DNA of 64,000 nt from Bremerella volcania (GCF_007748115.1 NZ_CP036289.1:5270001-5334000), one strand, 5' to 3'; counted from the first letter of the stretch, positions 7,246 through 17,179 are shown. Notes: generated by a model not told the origin, from the letters alone. Made by a program: numbers and translations.

Positions 7246-8679
7246 ATGCGTTCCATCTACCGTGCCCCCGCGGCTCTTCTACTGTGCCTTTGCTACTTGC
7301 TGGCTCCTCTTTCGGCGGCCGATAACGATCCCGCTGCCGCGGAAGTCTTGGCGACCATGAAGAAAGCCGCTACGTACTATCACGATCAGGTCGCCGTTCA
7401 TGGGGGGTATGTCTACTTTTATAGCCCTGATCTTACGCAGCGTTTCGGGGAAGGAACCGCGTCGTCTGATCAGATCTGGGTCCAGCCCCCCGGCACACCG
7501 ACGGTCGGCATGGCCTACATTGAAGCCTATCACGCGACGACCGACGAGTACTACCTGAATGCCGCGACTGAGACCGCCGAAGCGCTCATTTATGGCCAAT
7601 TGGAATCGGGAGGATGGACCAACTGCATCGACTTCAATCCGAAAGGGGAACGCACGGCTCAATATAGAAACGGGAAAGGAAAAGGTAAAAACAATTCCTC
7701 GCTGGACGATGATCAAACTCAATCGGCCATTCGCTTTCTGGTAAGGCTCGACCAAGCCTATGAGTTCAAGAATGAAACGATTCACGGCGCCGCGATGACC
7801 GCACTGGACGCCTTGCTCGCGGCTCAGTTTGCCAACGGGGCATTTCCCCAGGTGTGGACCGGGCCCGTCGATCAGTCGCTACCCATCCAGCAGGCCAGCT
7901 TTCCCAAGTACGACTGGAGAACTGAAGGGCGCATAAAGAACTACTGGGACATGTACACCCTTAACGACGGCCTCGCAGGAAGTGTCTCCGCGGTACTCAT
8001 TGAAGCTCACGAAACCTACGGTGACGAGCGTTACCTGACGGCACTAAAGAAACTGGGGGACTTCTTGATCCTGGCGCAGTTGCCAAGCCCACAGCCAGCA
8101 TGGGCTCAGCAGTACAACTACGAGATGAATCCGATCTGGGCCCGCAGATTCGAGCCGGCCGCCGTTGCCGGCCGGGAATCACAAGACGCGATCGAAACGC
8201 TGCTGGCGATCTTTGAAGTGACACGTGACAAGAAATACCTGGAACCGATTCCCAAAGCCGTAAACTATCTCGAATCGTCGATCCTTCCCGATGGGCAATT
8301 GGCGCGTTACTACGAAATGCAAACGAACCGCCCCCTTTACATGAATCGCAGCGGCAAAGATTACTTTCTGACCTACGATGACAAAGACCTGCCCGATCAT
8401 TATGGCTGGAAGACCAGTCAAAAGTTGGAACAACTAAAGAACGAATACCGCAAGCTGGTTAGCTCTCCGAAGTCCGTTCGCGGCAGCCGCAAGGTCACGG
8501 CAGATCAGGTGAAGCCAATACTTGCGAGCCTGGATGACCAAGGACGGTGGATCAGCACGTTCGAGAATGAAAGACTTGTCGGCGATCAACGATTTCGCCC
8601 CGGCGATCAGTACATTTCGAGCGAAACGTTCGCCAAGAACATCGAAGCGCTAAGTGGGTATCTCAAGACGTCTCGCTAA
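7246..8679 (+). CDS. Secreted PL10-like pectate lyase
   Basis: The 477-residue protein begins with a signal peptide ending near PLSAA and then an alpha/alpha-barrel-type domain with LESGGWTNCIDFNP, SLDDDQTQSAIRFL, and the QPAWAQQYN segment typical of pectic acid lyase family PL10. These enzymes cleave polygalacturonate by beta-elimination. Substrate likely comes from algal or plant material, which fits the planctomycete lifestyle. The ATG at 7246 is used rather than the TTG at 7240. The last 4 bp overlap the convergent GNAT gene, both stops being in CTAA. Confidence 0.85.
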   Translation: MRSIYRAPAALLLCLCYLLAPLSAADNDPAAAEVLATMKKAATYYHDQVAVHGGYVYFYSPDLTQRFGEGTASSDQIWVQPPGTPTVGMAYIEAYHATTDEYYLNAATETAEALIYGQLESGGWTNCIDFNPKGERTAQYRNGKGKGKNNSSLDDDQTQSAIRFLVRLDQAYEFKNETIHGAAMTALDALLAAQFANGAFPQVWTGPVDQSLPIQQASFPKYDWRTEGRIKNYWDMYTLNDGLAGSVSAVLIEAHETYGDERYLTALKKLGDFLILAQLPSPQPAWAQQYNYEMNPIWARRFEPAAVAGRESQDAIETLLAIFEVTRDKKYLEPIPKAVNYLESSILPDGQLARYYEMQTNRPLYMNRSGKDYFLTYDDKDLPDHYGWKTSQKLEQLKNEYRKLVSSPKSVRGSRKVTADQVKPILASLDDQGRWISTFENERLVGDQRFRPGDQYISSETFAKNIEALSGYLKTSR

Positions 8680-9149
8680 ACGGAAAGCGGCTTCTTCATG
8701 AGGAAGTTCTTCAGCGTCACGCCATTGATGGTGACCTGCTGAGGGGTCACCACTTTGAATCCATGCGATTCAAAGAATGGACAGGCCGTGATGCTGACAT
8801 GCGAGTGAAGTTCATGCAACTTCATCTGCTCGGTTCTGCGATGAATTTCAGCGAAAAGTCGGCTGCCGACACCTTTACGCTGCCAACGGTGATGAACATA
8901 GAACATGTCGACCAGCCCGTCGGCCTGGACATCGGAGAACCCGACGATTTCGTCGCCGATGACCACTACCATCGGACCAACGCCCTCCATCCGAAGTGCC
9001 CAACGCGATAAGTCGACCTCATCAGGTGCCCATGCCGCCAATTGTTGCGACGTGTAGTCCTTTCGGTTGACGTGATGCACCGTGTCATGAAATAGCTGCC
9101 ACAATACCGGATACTCTTCCGGCTTGGCTTGGCGCACATCCATTCGCAT
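8676..9149 (-). CDS. GNAT family N-acetyltransferase
   Basis: The 157-residue protein has the GNAT layout: an N-terminal MDVRQAKPEEYPVLWQLF strand-helix, a central VVVIGDEIVGFSDVQADG beta segment, and the acetyl-CoA binding motif HRWQRKGVGSRLFAEI (Q/RxxGxG/A), followed by CPFFESHGFKVV. This resembles the YafP/ElaA-like branch, but the substrate cannot be predicted. It ends tail-to-tail with the pectate lyase gene. Confidence 0.9.
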   Translation of the reverse strand: MRMDVRQAKPEEYPVLWQLFHDTVHHVNRKDYTSQQLAAWAPDEVDLSRWALRMEGVGPMVVVIGDEIVGFSDVQADGLVDMFYVHHRWQRKGVGSRLFAEIHRRTEQMKLHELHSHVSITACPFFESHGFKVVTPQQVTINGVTLKNFLMKKPLSV

Positions 9150-9160
9150 TGCTTGCCTGC

Positions 9161-10387
9161 CTACGAATCGACCGTGACGCCGCGGTACGTGACCTTGCCA
9201 CGCGTGGCACAGAAGCGCTCGGCGAGTTGCGGGATGTCGTTGGAATGCCCCAGGACGATCACCACGTCACCGATCCCGAGTACCGTTTCCGCAGGCGGGT
9301 TGAGCAACGTCGAGCCATCTTTCCGACGAAGGCCAACAATCAGGAAGCCGTGGTTACTCCTCAGCTCGATACTGCCGATTGTTTTGTCGACCAATGAGGA
9401 GCCGCTGGCGACGATCAATTCATCGAACCGAAGCCCAATACGATCTAGCTCTTCGTTCATGTCACCTTGAGTTGTCAACTGTTCGAGCATGTTTTCCGCC
9501 GACGGCCGAATGATCATGTGGGCGAGCTTCTTGGCTCCGATGGCGGTTGGCAAGACGACTTTATTGGCCCCACATCCGATGAGCTTCTTTTCCGTCTTGG
9601 GGTTCTCACCGCGCGCAATGATCATCATGTCGGGATTCATCCCCCGAGCCGTGACCGACACGAAGACGTTGGTGGCGTCTTCGGACAACACGGAAGCGAG
9701 CACCGCAGCCCGCTTGATGCCAGCCTGCTCTAACACGTGCTCGTCGGTGGCGTCCCCGTTGATGAAGAGATAGCCCAATTCCTCCGCCGAATTCAAACGC
9801 CGTTCGTCCGTGTCGATGACGACAAACGGTTTGCCTTTGGCGGCTAGTTCTCGGGCCAGGATCGAACCCATTCGGCCCACGCCACAGATAATGGTGTGAT
9901 TGTTCAATCGATCGATTTCCATGCACATACGTCGAGCTCCCAAGGCCTTCTGAAGTTCTCCATCCACCACCATCTGCATGAACCCGCCGACAGTGTAAAT
10001 GACGGCCCCATAACCAGCGATAATCACCATGATGGTCAAAGCTCGGAGGGGCATCGATTCGACGGGTTGGACTTCACCATAGCCTACGCCGAAGATCGTG
10101 ATGATCACCATGTAGATGGCATCATCCAGCCGCCAACCATGCGCCACATAGCCGAATACGGCCACCACGCAAATGGCGACAAATAGAGCAGCACCCGTGG
10201 CCATCTTGCGGATTGGACCAGAAAGAGGCTGTTTGCGTTGGGGTGGCGGATGATCTGGATCGAGATGATGTGATACCACGTTCGCTGTTTCACGTTGCGC
10301 GTAGGCTTGACCGCTGAACCCCATCCGCCAAGCGTGATTCAGCATGTTGGATACCACCGGTGATTTGGCAAAACACCCCATTCTCAC
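9161..10387 (-). CDS. Potassium channel with C-terminal TrkA-N/RCK domain
   Basis: The 408-residue protein is a two-transmembrane-helix K+ channel of MthK type. Helices are at about 63-83 and 115-135, with the selectivity filter FGVGYGEV around 99-106 between them; GYG is kept, but the position after it is Glu instead of the usual Asp. The Rossmann RCK domain begins near 165 with ICGVGRMGS, and a TrkA-C domain follows from about 325. It would gate K+ flux in response to nucleotide or Ca2+ ligands. A GTG start at 10387 has AAGGA 6 nt upstream; an ATG two codons in is the alternative. Confidence 0.92.
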   Translation of the reverse strand: MRMGCFAKSPVVSNMLNHAWRMGFSGQAYAQRETANVVSHHLDPDHPPPQRKQPLSGPIRKMATGAALFVAICVVAVFGYVAHGWRLDDAIYMVIITIFGVGYGEVQPVESMPLRALTIMVIIAGYGAVIYTVGGFMQMVVDGELQKALGARRMCMEIDRLNNHTIICGVGRMGSILARELAAKGKPFVVIDTDERRLNSAEELGYLFINGDATDEHVLEQAGIKRAAVLASVLSEDATNVFVSVTARGMNPDMMIIARGENPKTEKKLIGCGANKVVLPTAIGAKKLAHMIIRPSAENMLEQLTTQGDMNEELDRIGLRFDELIVASGSSLVDKTIGSIELRSNHGFLIVGLRRKDGSTLLNPPAETVLGIGDVVIVLGHSNDIPQLAERFCATRGKVTYRGVTVDS

Positions 10388-10469
10388 GGCGATTCCTTGT
10401 AGATTGAGTCTAGCATCCTGCCCTAAACTCCGCCATTGCGAATCTCATGGTCGCCGATAAGACGCATAT

Positions 10470-10500
10470 ACTTGTCTTGACAAGTGTTGTTTCAACAAGT
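10470..10500. promoter_or_regulatory. Inverted repeats in the channel/transporter divergent region
   Basis: ACTTGT-CTTG-ACAAGT (10470-10485) is a perfect inverted repeat, and a further ACAAGT half-site sits at 10495-10500. It lies between the two divergent start codons, about 50-80 bp before the transporter gene, where an operator would be expected. No regulator can be named. Confidence 0.4.
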
Positions 10501-10549
10501 CAAATGTCCGATATTGGTTTTCCCTTTCGTTTACCTGGACTCGACCTTG

Positions 10550-11605
10550 ATGGGGCAACCTCCCGTCCGCAACTGGCCGCGCGCCTGGCCGTTTCTTGCT
10601 TGGCTGGCCGTCTTTTATGGTACTTGGCTGACGATCGTCACCGCCGGAGGCTATTGGCCAACCGTCCTCTCGCACTGGCCGATCGCTTTGACGATGTCTG
10701 TCGGTTCGTACGTTGCTGGTTCGACTCCGATGGGAGGCGGTACGGTGGCATTCCCGGTGTTGGTTTTGCTGTTCGATCTACCAGGCTCGCTTGGCAGAAA
10801 CTTCGGTCTCGCGATTCAGTCGATCGGCATGACCTCGGCAACCATCTACATCTTGTCTAGTCATCGCCCCATTGATTGGCGTCTCCTCCGCCCTGCCCTG
10901 TTGGGTACTCTGGTCGGAACCCCGTTGGGCGCGGCTCTGATTGCCCCGTACGTGCCAGACTTGTGGGTCAAGCTGATCTTTGGCGTAATCTGGGCGAGCT
11001 TTGGTATCCTGCACCTGGTGAAGTTGCGTGAGCTGATCTCGAACCAAGCCGTGGCAGATCACAAATCGCCGTACGACTTTTCAATTGGCATCGCCATTGG
11101 ACTGGTAGGAGGTGTCGCCTCGTCGATCACCGGCGTTGGCATCGACATGATGATCTATGCCACGCTGGTGCTGCTCTACCGCGAAGACTTGAAAACGGCC
11201 ATTCCGACGTCCGTGATCCTGATGGCGTTTACTTCGCTGGTTGGCATTGGATCGAATCTCGCCCTAGCTCGGATTCACCCAGAAACCTACGCGATCGATT
11301 CCGAGGTCTTCTCCAATTGGTTAGCCGCTGCTCCGATTGTCGCGTTGGGGGCTCCCTTCGGAGCCATCGTCGTTAACCTGATCAGCCGAACCCCCACGTT
11401 GATCGTGGTGTCGCTCCTATGCATAGGGCAGTTTGTGTGGACATTAATTCACGAGGAAGTCACGGGCATGGCATTGGTTGGTGCCCTCATCGGGGTCTTG
11501 CTGTGCAATGCGATGTTTCACGGCCTGTATCATCTGGGTAGAGGAGAGTCGCCGTTTCCCTCAAGCAGGAAGATCGACCTGACCAATGAGGAAGCCGACG
11601 CTTGA
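10550..11605 (+). CDS. TauE/SafE family sulfite exporter-like permease
   Basis: The 351-residue membrane protein has about eight to nine hydrophobic helices and the duplicated family motif with GSTPMGGGTVAFPVL in the first half and GGVASSITGVGIDMM in the second. The family exports sulfite, sulfoacetate or other organosulfur anions in known cases; the substrate here is unknown. The frame is open to 10484, but the added residues would overlap the inverted repeats, so I use the ATG at 10550. No clear ribosome-binding site is seen for either start. Confidence 0.88.
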   Translation: MGQPPVRNWPRAWPFLAWLAVFYGTWLTIVTAGGYWPTVLSHWPIALTMSVGSYVAGSTPMGGGTVAFPVLVLLFDLPGSLGRNFGLAIQSIGMTSATIYILSSHRPIDWRLLRPALLGTLVGTPLGAALIAPYVPDLWVKLIFGVIWASFGILHLVKLRELISNQAVADHKSPYDFSIGIAIGLVGGVASSITGVGIDMMIYATLVLLYREDLKTAIPTSVILMAFTSLVGIGSNLALARIHPETYAIDSEVFSNWLAAAPIVALGAPFGAIVVNLISRTPTLIVVSLLCIGQFVWTLIHEEVTGMALVGALIGVLLCNAMFHGLYHLGRGESPFPSSRKIDLTNEEADA

Positions 11606-11689
11606 TCGTTTCCTCTTTCAGAACGGGCGAATTCGAGTGACAATGCAAAACAACATCAACGAAAAACAGAGCCGACCAGGGGTATCACA

Positions 11690-12190
11690 ATGAAATCGCC
11701 AGAAACTGTATTTGAAGGGGTTCGCTTCAACATTGAACGCGTCTGGCAAGGGGAACGCCCCCGCGACGTCATGCGTCACCCAGGTGCCGCCGTCATTCTT
11801 CCCCTGGTCGATGATGACCACGTTTGCTTGATTAAGAACTATCGCATTGCCGTCGAGCAAACACTCTTGGAACTGCCGGCTGGGACGCTCGAGCCGAACG
11901 AACCCCCGGAAATCACCGCGGGCCGAGAGTTGGAGGAAGAAACAGGCTACCGCGCCGAGAAGATCGAACTACTAACTGCCTACTATCCTTCGCCTGGCGT
12001 GATGGATGAACGCATGTTCGTGTACGTGGCGACCAGCCTGACCATGCACGCTCCGGCACGGGAAGAAGGGGAAGAGATCGAGAATCACATCGTGACCCTC
12101 GACCAGGCCAAGGCCATGATTCAGGACGGCCGGATCGCCGATGGCAAGACGATCGCCGGCATGTTGTTTTACTTCCAGTTTCGCACTTAG
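11690..12190 (+). CDS. Nudix hydrolase (ADP-ribose pyrophosphatase-like)
   Basis: The 166-residue protein carries a complete Nudix box from GTLEPNE to REL-EEETG, following GX5EX7REUXEEXGU exactly, near residues 67-89. The downstream YPSPGVMDE segment is typical of ADP-ribose and nucleotide-sugar pyrophosphatases. It has no signal peptide and is likely cytoplasmic housekeeping. AGGGG lies 8 nt before the ATG. It ends in TTAG, sharing 4 bp with the convergent rhodanese gene. Confidence 0.92.
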   Translation: MKSPETVFEGVRFNIERVWQGERPRDVMRHPGAAVILPLVDDDHVCLIKNYRIAVEQTLLELPAGTLEPNEPPEITAGRELEEETGYRAEKIELLTAYYPSPGVMDERMFVYVATSLTMHAPAREEGEEIENHIVTLDQAKAMIQDGRIADGKTIAGMLFYFQFRT

Positions 12191-12618
12191 TTGGTATCGA
12201 TGGGCGGATCAAACTTTGGATCGGTGTCTTTCGTTTCTTTGAAGCCTGCATCGACCAGGTCTTGATACGACTGGGTGATTGCGATCACCTTGGCATCGAC
12301 GCGTTTGAACATGTCGGCAGCCAGAACCGAGCGACGACCCGAGCGGCAATATGTATAGACCTTTAAGTCGGGATCCTTGGTGTACTTCTCGATCGCACTT
12401 TTCGCATGCTTGTCGGTGGCAATCGTCGAAAGGGGAACCAACTCGGCTTTGCTGAGATGGGCCTTCTTCCATTCCACTTCCTCACGGACATCAAGCAGAA
12501 CAGCCTTGCCGTCTTTGACCTCTTTCTTTAGCTCATCGAGATCGACGGCCGAGCCCGACGAGGCAAATGAAAGCACCCCGACGGCACAGAGCGCGACAAA
12601 CATCAGGCGACGGATCAT
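12187..12618 (-). CDS. Exported rhodanese-like protein
   Basis: The 143-residue protein starts with a signal peptide (IRRLMFVALCAVGVLSFASS) and carries a single rhodanese domain with LLDVREEVEW and the active-site loop YCRSGRRS, so the catalytic Cys is present. Rhodaneses transfer sulfane sulfur through this Cys; in the periplasm the partner is unknown. The ATG at 12618 has AAGGA 9 nt upstream and fits the signal peptide better than the longer frame to 12654. It follows asnS by 44 bp and may be cotranscribed with it. Confidence 0.88.
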   Translation of the reverse strand: MIRRLMFVALCAVGVLSFASSGSAVDLDELKKEVKDGKAVLLDVREEVEWKKAHLSKAELVPLSTIATDKHAKSAIEKYTKDPDLKVYTYCRSGRRSVLAADMFKRVDAKVIAITQSYQDLVDAGFKETKDTDPKFDPPIDTN

Positions 12619-12662
12619 ATCTCGAATTCCTTGTTTGAAGAAGGCTTGCGTCAACAGACCGC

Positions 12663-14054
12663 TTAAAATTCAGCCCAGCCGGGTGTACGTGGGAAGGGAA
12701 TCACATCGCGAATATTCCCCATGCCCGTAATAAACTGTAGAACGCGTTCCAAGCCAAGTCCAAAACCGGAGTGCGGAACCGTCCCATATCGACGTAAGTC
12801 CAAATACCACCAGTACTCTTCGGCATTGAGCCCCTGTTCTTTCATGCGGCTTTCCAGCACATCAAGCCGTTCTTCACGCTGACTTCCACCAATGATCTCT
12901 CCGACCTGCGGTACGAGCACATCCATCGCGCGAACTGTCTTCCCGTCGTCATTGCAGCGCATGTAGAACGGCTTAATCGTGCGAGGATAGTCGTGCAGAA
13001 TGACAGGCCGCTGGAAGTGCTGTTCGGTCAGGAACCGCTCGTGCTCGGACTGCAGATCCATCCCCCAAGTAACGGGATACTCGAACGCCTGGCCCGATTT
13101 CTGGAGGATGTCGACAGCCTCGGTGTAACTGCACCGGAGGAACTCGCGGTCAACGATGGACTGTAGTGTGTCCAAGATTCCCGGTGCGATGCGCTCGTTG
13201 AAGAACGCCATGTCCTCGGCGCAGTCGTTCATCACGTCGGTGAAGATTCGCTTCAGGAAGGCCTCGGCAACTTCCATGTTCTCTTCCAGGTCGGCGAAGG
13301 CGATCTCCGGTTCGACCATCCAAAACTCGGCCAGGTGGCGACTGGTGTTCGAGTTCTCGGCACGGAACGTTGGGCCGAAGGTATACACCTTGCCCAGCGA
13401 CGTGGCGAAGATCTCCCCTTCCAACTGGCCACTCACTGTTAAGTAGGCCGGCCGAGCGAAGAAGTCTTTGCTGAAGTCGACCTTGCCGTTGACCTTAGGA
13501 GGCTGATCGAGGTCAAGCGTCGTGACGCGAAACATCTCGCCGGCCCCCTCGCAGTCGGAAGCGGTAATGATCGGCGTGTTGACGTAAAGGAAGCCCCGTT
13601 CCTGAAAGAACTGGTGAATCGAAAACGACACGCGGTTGCGTACCCGAAAGACGCTGCCAAAGGTATTCGATCGAGTCCGCAGATGGGCCCACTCTCGAAG
13701 CTTCTCAAACGTATGCCTCTTCTTCTGAAGAGGATACGTTTCCGCATCGGCCGTCCCATACAAAAAGACTTCGCTGGCCTGGACTTCGGTGGCCTGACCC
13801 TTGCCTTGCGACTGTTTGACTTCACCGGCAACGCGAATCGAACAACCGGGCGTGAGATGCTTGATTTCGCTTTCGTAGTTAGCGAGTTGGTTGTCGGCAA
13901 CGACCTGGATATTCGCCAGGCAGCTGCCGTCATTCAGCTCAATAAAGCTGAAGCCCCCTTTCGAGTCGCGCCGCGTGCGAACCCAACCTTCAAGGCAAAC
14001 CTGTTGTCCAATTGAATCTGCCGCACGTGCCTGTAAGACCGTTCGCTTTTCCAT
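12663..14054 (-). CDS. asnS: Asparaginyl-tRNA synthetase
   Basis: The 463-residue class IIb synthetase charges tRNA-Asn with asparagine. An N-terminal OB-fold anticodon-binding domain (about 15-100, with [20 protein letters not shown]) is followed by the catalytic core with motif 2 ([20 protein letters not shown]) and motif 3 ([13 protein letters not shown]). The length is normal for AsnRS. It lies between the Nramp-like and rhodanese genes on the same strand, with 78 bp and 44 bp gaps. Confidence 0.97.
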   Translation of the reverse strand: MEKRTVLQARAADSIGQQVCLEGWVRTRRDSKGGFSFIELNDGSCLANIQVVADNQLANYESEIKHLTPGCSIRVAGEVKQSQGKGQATEVQASEVFLYGTADAETYPLQKKRHTFEKLREWAHLRTRSNTFGSVFRVRNRVSFSIHQFFQERGFLYVNTPIITASDCEGAGEMFRVTTLDLDQPPKVNGKVDFSKDFFARPAYLTVSGQLEGEIFATSLGKVYTFGPTFRAENSNTSRHLAEFWMVEPEIAFADLEENMEVAEAFLKRIFTDVMNDCAEDMAFFNERIAPGILDTLQSIVDREFLRCSYTEAVDILQKSGQAFEYPVTWGMDLQSEHERFLTEQHFQRPVILHDYPRTIKPFYMRCNDDGKTVRAMDVLVPQVGEIIGGSQREERLDVLESRMKEQGLNAEEYWWYLDLRRYGTVPHSGFGLGLERVLQFITGMGNIRDVIPFPRTPGWAEF

Positions 14055-14132
14055 CGCACCGTCCCTGTTGTTGATATGCCTGAGGCGAGGCTCCTTCAGG
14101 ATTGACTGAAAGAGCCTGGCGAAGTTCCCATT

Positions 14133-15959
14133 CTAGGCTGTTTCAGTCGCAGCGGCATCGACGGGCTCATCGTCGTCCTTACCACTGCGGAGGAAGAATC
14201 CGCCTACGAATAGGATCAGGTACCCGATAACTACCGTCAAGACGACGGCCTTCTGGGCGAAAGGAGTCCCTGGGTTAGTTACCTTGTCGGTGATGGAAAC
14301 CACGGCAGCAGCGATCGCCCCGACGACGGAGATGATCATCAACACATTCCAGATGATCCAGCTAAGCCCTTTCGGCTTGTCATCACCGAGGATCTTCTTG
14401 CTGTTCATCATCATGAAGAAGGTGACGTAGGCGATGGGCAGGAACATCACCGCAAAACTGGATACCAGAATGGCCAGCCAGGTCTTCGCAGGACCGTCCC
14501 AAATGATAAACCACGATGCACCGGAAAGTCCGGCAACTAAGCACCCGATGACGTGGGCAGCACCGTTCGGCTTCGTGTTGAGCATCTCGGTGAACGCGTA
14601 GCCGTTAATCATCATCAAGATGATGATCGTCGAGAAACCCATGCCAAAGATACCGATCCCAAAAACCCAGCGGGCAAGATCACCGCCAAGAAGAGGAGCT
14701 AACGATTCAGACAATAGAAACTCACTACGCTTGACCAGCGACGCGGCAAGTTTCTTTTCGTCTTCGGGAAGTTCCGCCACGGCCTGTTTCAAAGGTTCAT
14801 ACTTTGCGGCCAGCAGAATCCCCGTAAGCTTGGCGTCATCGACATTGCCATCCTCGCCGGTCGCTTCGTCGAGATACTCCTGCGGGACTTCCAAGCCTTC
14901 CTTTTCATATTGGACGACACGCAGGGCCAGCGTCTTCTCGGCTCCGCCGTAGATAGGACTCTTGGCCATCGTCTCTGGCGAAGTCGAGAGAAAATCGGCA
15001 TCCACCTTGGCATGAAAGGCCGCGGCCGAAGCAATCACAACGCAGCTTGTCACCAGGATGTAAGGAATCGCCATCCCAGTCGAAAGGTCGAATCGGGCTA
15101 GTCCCCGGAATGTCTTGTCCCATCCACGGGCCAGCATCGAGTACGGCAGCAGGAAGGTCATATTGATCCCCACAGCCGTCGCCGCGGCACCGATCATGGC
15201 AGCACGCTGGTCGGCAACGATCCGATTGGTCCAGAAGTCGCGATAGGGTTCTTGCACCTCGGCGGCAATCTCGGCCACTTGTCCGGTAGGCTCGGTCGCT
15301 GCCGAGAAATCGGGAATGAACCCTCCGAACACTTCCGACCACGTAAACGCCTCGCCGGACATCCCCAACTTAATGACCACGCCAAAGAAGCAAATCACGA
15401 TCACGCCGATCATCGCCTTCAGCAGGACGTCGAAAATCTTCGTCGCAAGACCGGGCCGGGAATTCATATACACGAGCAACCCACCAGCTACCAGCAACAG
15501 CAGCGAAACGGTTGCCTTGGCTGGCATCGAATCACCAACCAGGCCAGGTGCCAGATTCTTATTGAGTGCGGCATAGCAAAGCCCGAACTGCGGCATGAGG
15601 AAAATCATATTCGCCGCGACGGTTGCCACGATCCATCCCCAGCCAAGCACTGGATTAATGTGCGCGTTGATCTGACGAAACGGACGCTTGCCGGTCGATA
15701 ACGTGACGTAGCTAATGGCTGAAAGCATTACCACGCCGCAGATGATGGCCACCAGTTGAAGCCACAAGAGGCTGTACCCGCCCAAGATCCCCATGAATAG
15801 CGCGCCGGACAACGAGCCGCCACCGAGCGTAATGGCACTTTGAAGCCAACCAGGTCCCGAAAGTCGAACCCAGGCACCCAGCGTGGCTCCGGCCCCTTTC
15901 GCTTGGGCTTCCTGGAGAATCTCTCGGTCCGTTTCGACTTTGCTTACGGTCTCAGACAT
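14133..15959 (-). CDS. Nramp-related transporter with non-canonical substrate site
   Basis: The 608-residue protein shows Nramp topology with about eleven helices, starting RLSGPGWLQSAI and continuing GGYSLLWLQLVAIICGVVML. However, the metal-binding DPGN of helix 1 is replaced by GGGS (residues 46-49), and the MPH of helix 6 by LPY (near 269-272). A long soluble insert of about 90 residues (about 350-440) separates later helices, making it well above the 400-450 residues of canonical Nramps. It should not be called a Mn2+/Fe2+ transporter; a Mg2+ or other substrate is possible. The start at 15959 avoids a signal-less 39-residue extension. Confidence 0.8.
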   Translation of the reverse strand: MSETVSKVETDREILQEAQAKGAGATLGAWVRLSGPGWLQSAITLGGGSLSGALFMGILGGYSLLWLQLVAIICGVVMLSAISYVTLSTGKRPFRQINAHINPVLGWGWIVATVAANMIFLMPQFGLCYAALNKNLAPGLVGDSMPAKATVSLLLLVAGGLLVYMNSRPGLATKIFDVLLKAMIGVIVICFFGVVIKLGMSGEAFTWSEVFGGFIPDFSAATEPTGQVAEIAAEVQEPYRDFWTNRIVADQRAAMIGAAATAVGINMTFLLPYSMLARGWDKTFRGLARFDLSTGMAIPYILVTSCVVIASAAAFHAKVDADFLSTSPETMAKSPIYGGAEKTLALRVVQYEKEGLEVPQEYLDEATGEDGNVDDAKLTGILLAAKYEPLKQAVAELPEDEKKLAASLVKRSEFLLSESLAPLLGGDLARWVFGIGIFGMGFSTIIILMMINGYAFTEMLNTKPNGAAHVIGCLVAGLSGASWFIIWDGPAKTWLAILVSSFAVMFLPIAYVTFFMMMNSKKILGDDKPKGLSWIIWNVLMIISVVGAIAAAVVSITDKVTNPGTPFAQKAVVLTVVIGYLILFVGGFFLRSGKDDDEPVDAAATETA

Positions 15960-16013
15960 AGCGAATCCTTCGCCTAGATTCGGCGTAGATAAGGGATGAT
16001 GGGGAGGGGTGTT

Positions 16014-16044
16014 AACAAAACAAGGGGAACGATCTTCGCTCCCC
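16014..16044 (-). terminator. Intrinsic terminator after trxB
   Basis: On the minus strand GGGGAGCGA pairs with TCGTTCCCC (one mismatch, 3-nt loop), followed by TTGTTTTGTT. It lies about 75 bp after the trxB stop and before the Nramp-like gene, so it probably separates the two transcripts. An attenuator in the Nramp leader is the alternative. Confidence 0.65.
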
Positions 16045-16117
16045 CTGCTGAGTATTTTCGTTGACACACGGAACAAGCAAGGTTCTCAGTGCATCTAATG
16101 ATGGTTGCATTTTTCGC

Positions 16118-17179
16118 TTAATGCAAGCCCTGCGAGGCTAACCATCTTTCCGCATCCAAAGCGGACATACAGCCGGTTCCCGCTGCCGTGATCGCTTGGC
16201 GATAGTAGTCGTCGGCTACGTCGCCAGCGGCAAAAACGCCGTCGACGCTCGTATTCGTGCGGAATGGAACGGTCCACTTGAGGTAACCAGCGTTGTTCAT
16301 TTCCAACTTCCCCTTCAGGAAGTCCGTGTTAGGCGTATGGCCAATCGCCAGGAAGAACCCACTGGCATCAAGTTGTTTAGTGGAGTCATCGACCGTGCTT
16401 TCGAGCATCGCACCGGTCACGCCGTTCTGGTCGTCTCCCAAGACTTCCGTCACGACATGATTCCAGACGACTTCGATCTTCTTGTTTTCCATCGCTCGGT
16501 CGACCATGGCCTGCGACGCGCGGAACTTGTCGCGACGATGCACGATGTAGACCACCGAACTGTACTTACTCAAATAGTCCGCTTCTTCGATGGCCGAGTC
16601 ACCGCCACCGACCACGATGCACGGCTTTTCGCGGAAGCGGGGCAACGCACCATCGCAAACCGCACAGGCACTCACGCCACGGTTCTTGAACTTGCCTTCC
16701 GATTCCAAGCCGAGGTAATTCGCCCGGGCACCGGTCGCAATGATCACCGAGCGAGCCTTGAGCCACTCTTCCCCTTCGCGCGGCTTGAGTCTGAACGGTT
16801 TTTGGCTGAAATCGACTTCGACGATGTCATCCGTCACGACACGCGTGCCGAAGTTCTTGGCCTGTTGACGCATCAGTTCCATCAGTTCAGGGCCGCTGAC
16901 ACCATGCTTCTGGTGCGGAGCCATGTATTGCCGCAGACTTTCGTCGATGGCGTTGTCCAAGTAGCCACTCAGGTCTCCGGAGGGAAATCCGGGGAAGTTT
17001 TCGACTTCGGTTGTCATCGCCAACTGGCCCAGCGGCCCTCGTCCGAGGTCGTAGTGCTCTTGAAGTGCGGCACCTTCATAAAGAAGAGGCTTCAAATTTG
17101 CCCGAGCCGCATAGATTGCGGCAGTCCATCCTGCAGGGCCACTTCCGACGATAATGACGTTTTCAATCTTTTCCGACAC
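16118..17179 (-). CDS. trxB: Thioredoxin reductase
   Basis: The enzyme reduces thioredoxin with NADPH through FAD and a redox-active disulfide. The 353-residue protein has the FAD-binding [17 protein letters not shown] near residue 11, the catalytic CAVC near 170, the NADPH-binding [13 protein letters not shown] near 190, and the C-terminal [16 protein letters not shown]. Between ENFPGFP and GPELMELM there is an insert of roughly 20 residues ([20 protein letters not shown]) not found in the E. coli enzyme, which explains the extra length. A terminator follows. Confidence 0.94.
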   Translation of the reverse strand: MSEKIENVIIVGSGPAGWTAAIYAARANLKPLLYEGAALQEHYDLGRGPLGQLAMTTEVENFPGFPSGDLSGYLDNAIDESLRQYMAPHQKHGVSGPELMELMRQQAKNFGTRVVTDDIVEVDFSQKPFRLKPREGEEWLKARSVIIATGARANYLGLESEGKFKNRGVSACAVCDGALPRFREKPCIVVGGGDSAIEEADYLSKYSSVVYIVHRRDKFRASQAMVDRAMENKKIEVVWNHVVTEVLGDDQNGVTGAMLESTVDDSTKQLDASGFFLAIGHTPNTDFLKGKLEMNNAGYLKWTVPFRTNTSVDGVFAAGDVADDYYRQAITAAGTGCMSALDAERWLASQGLH

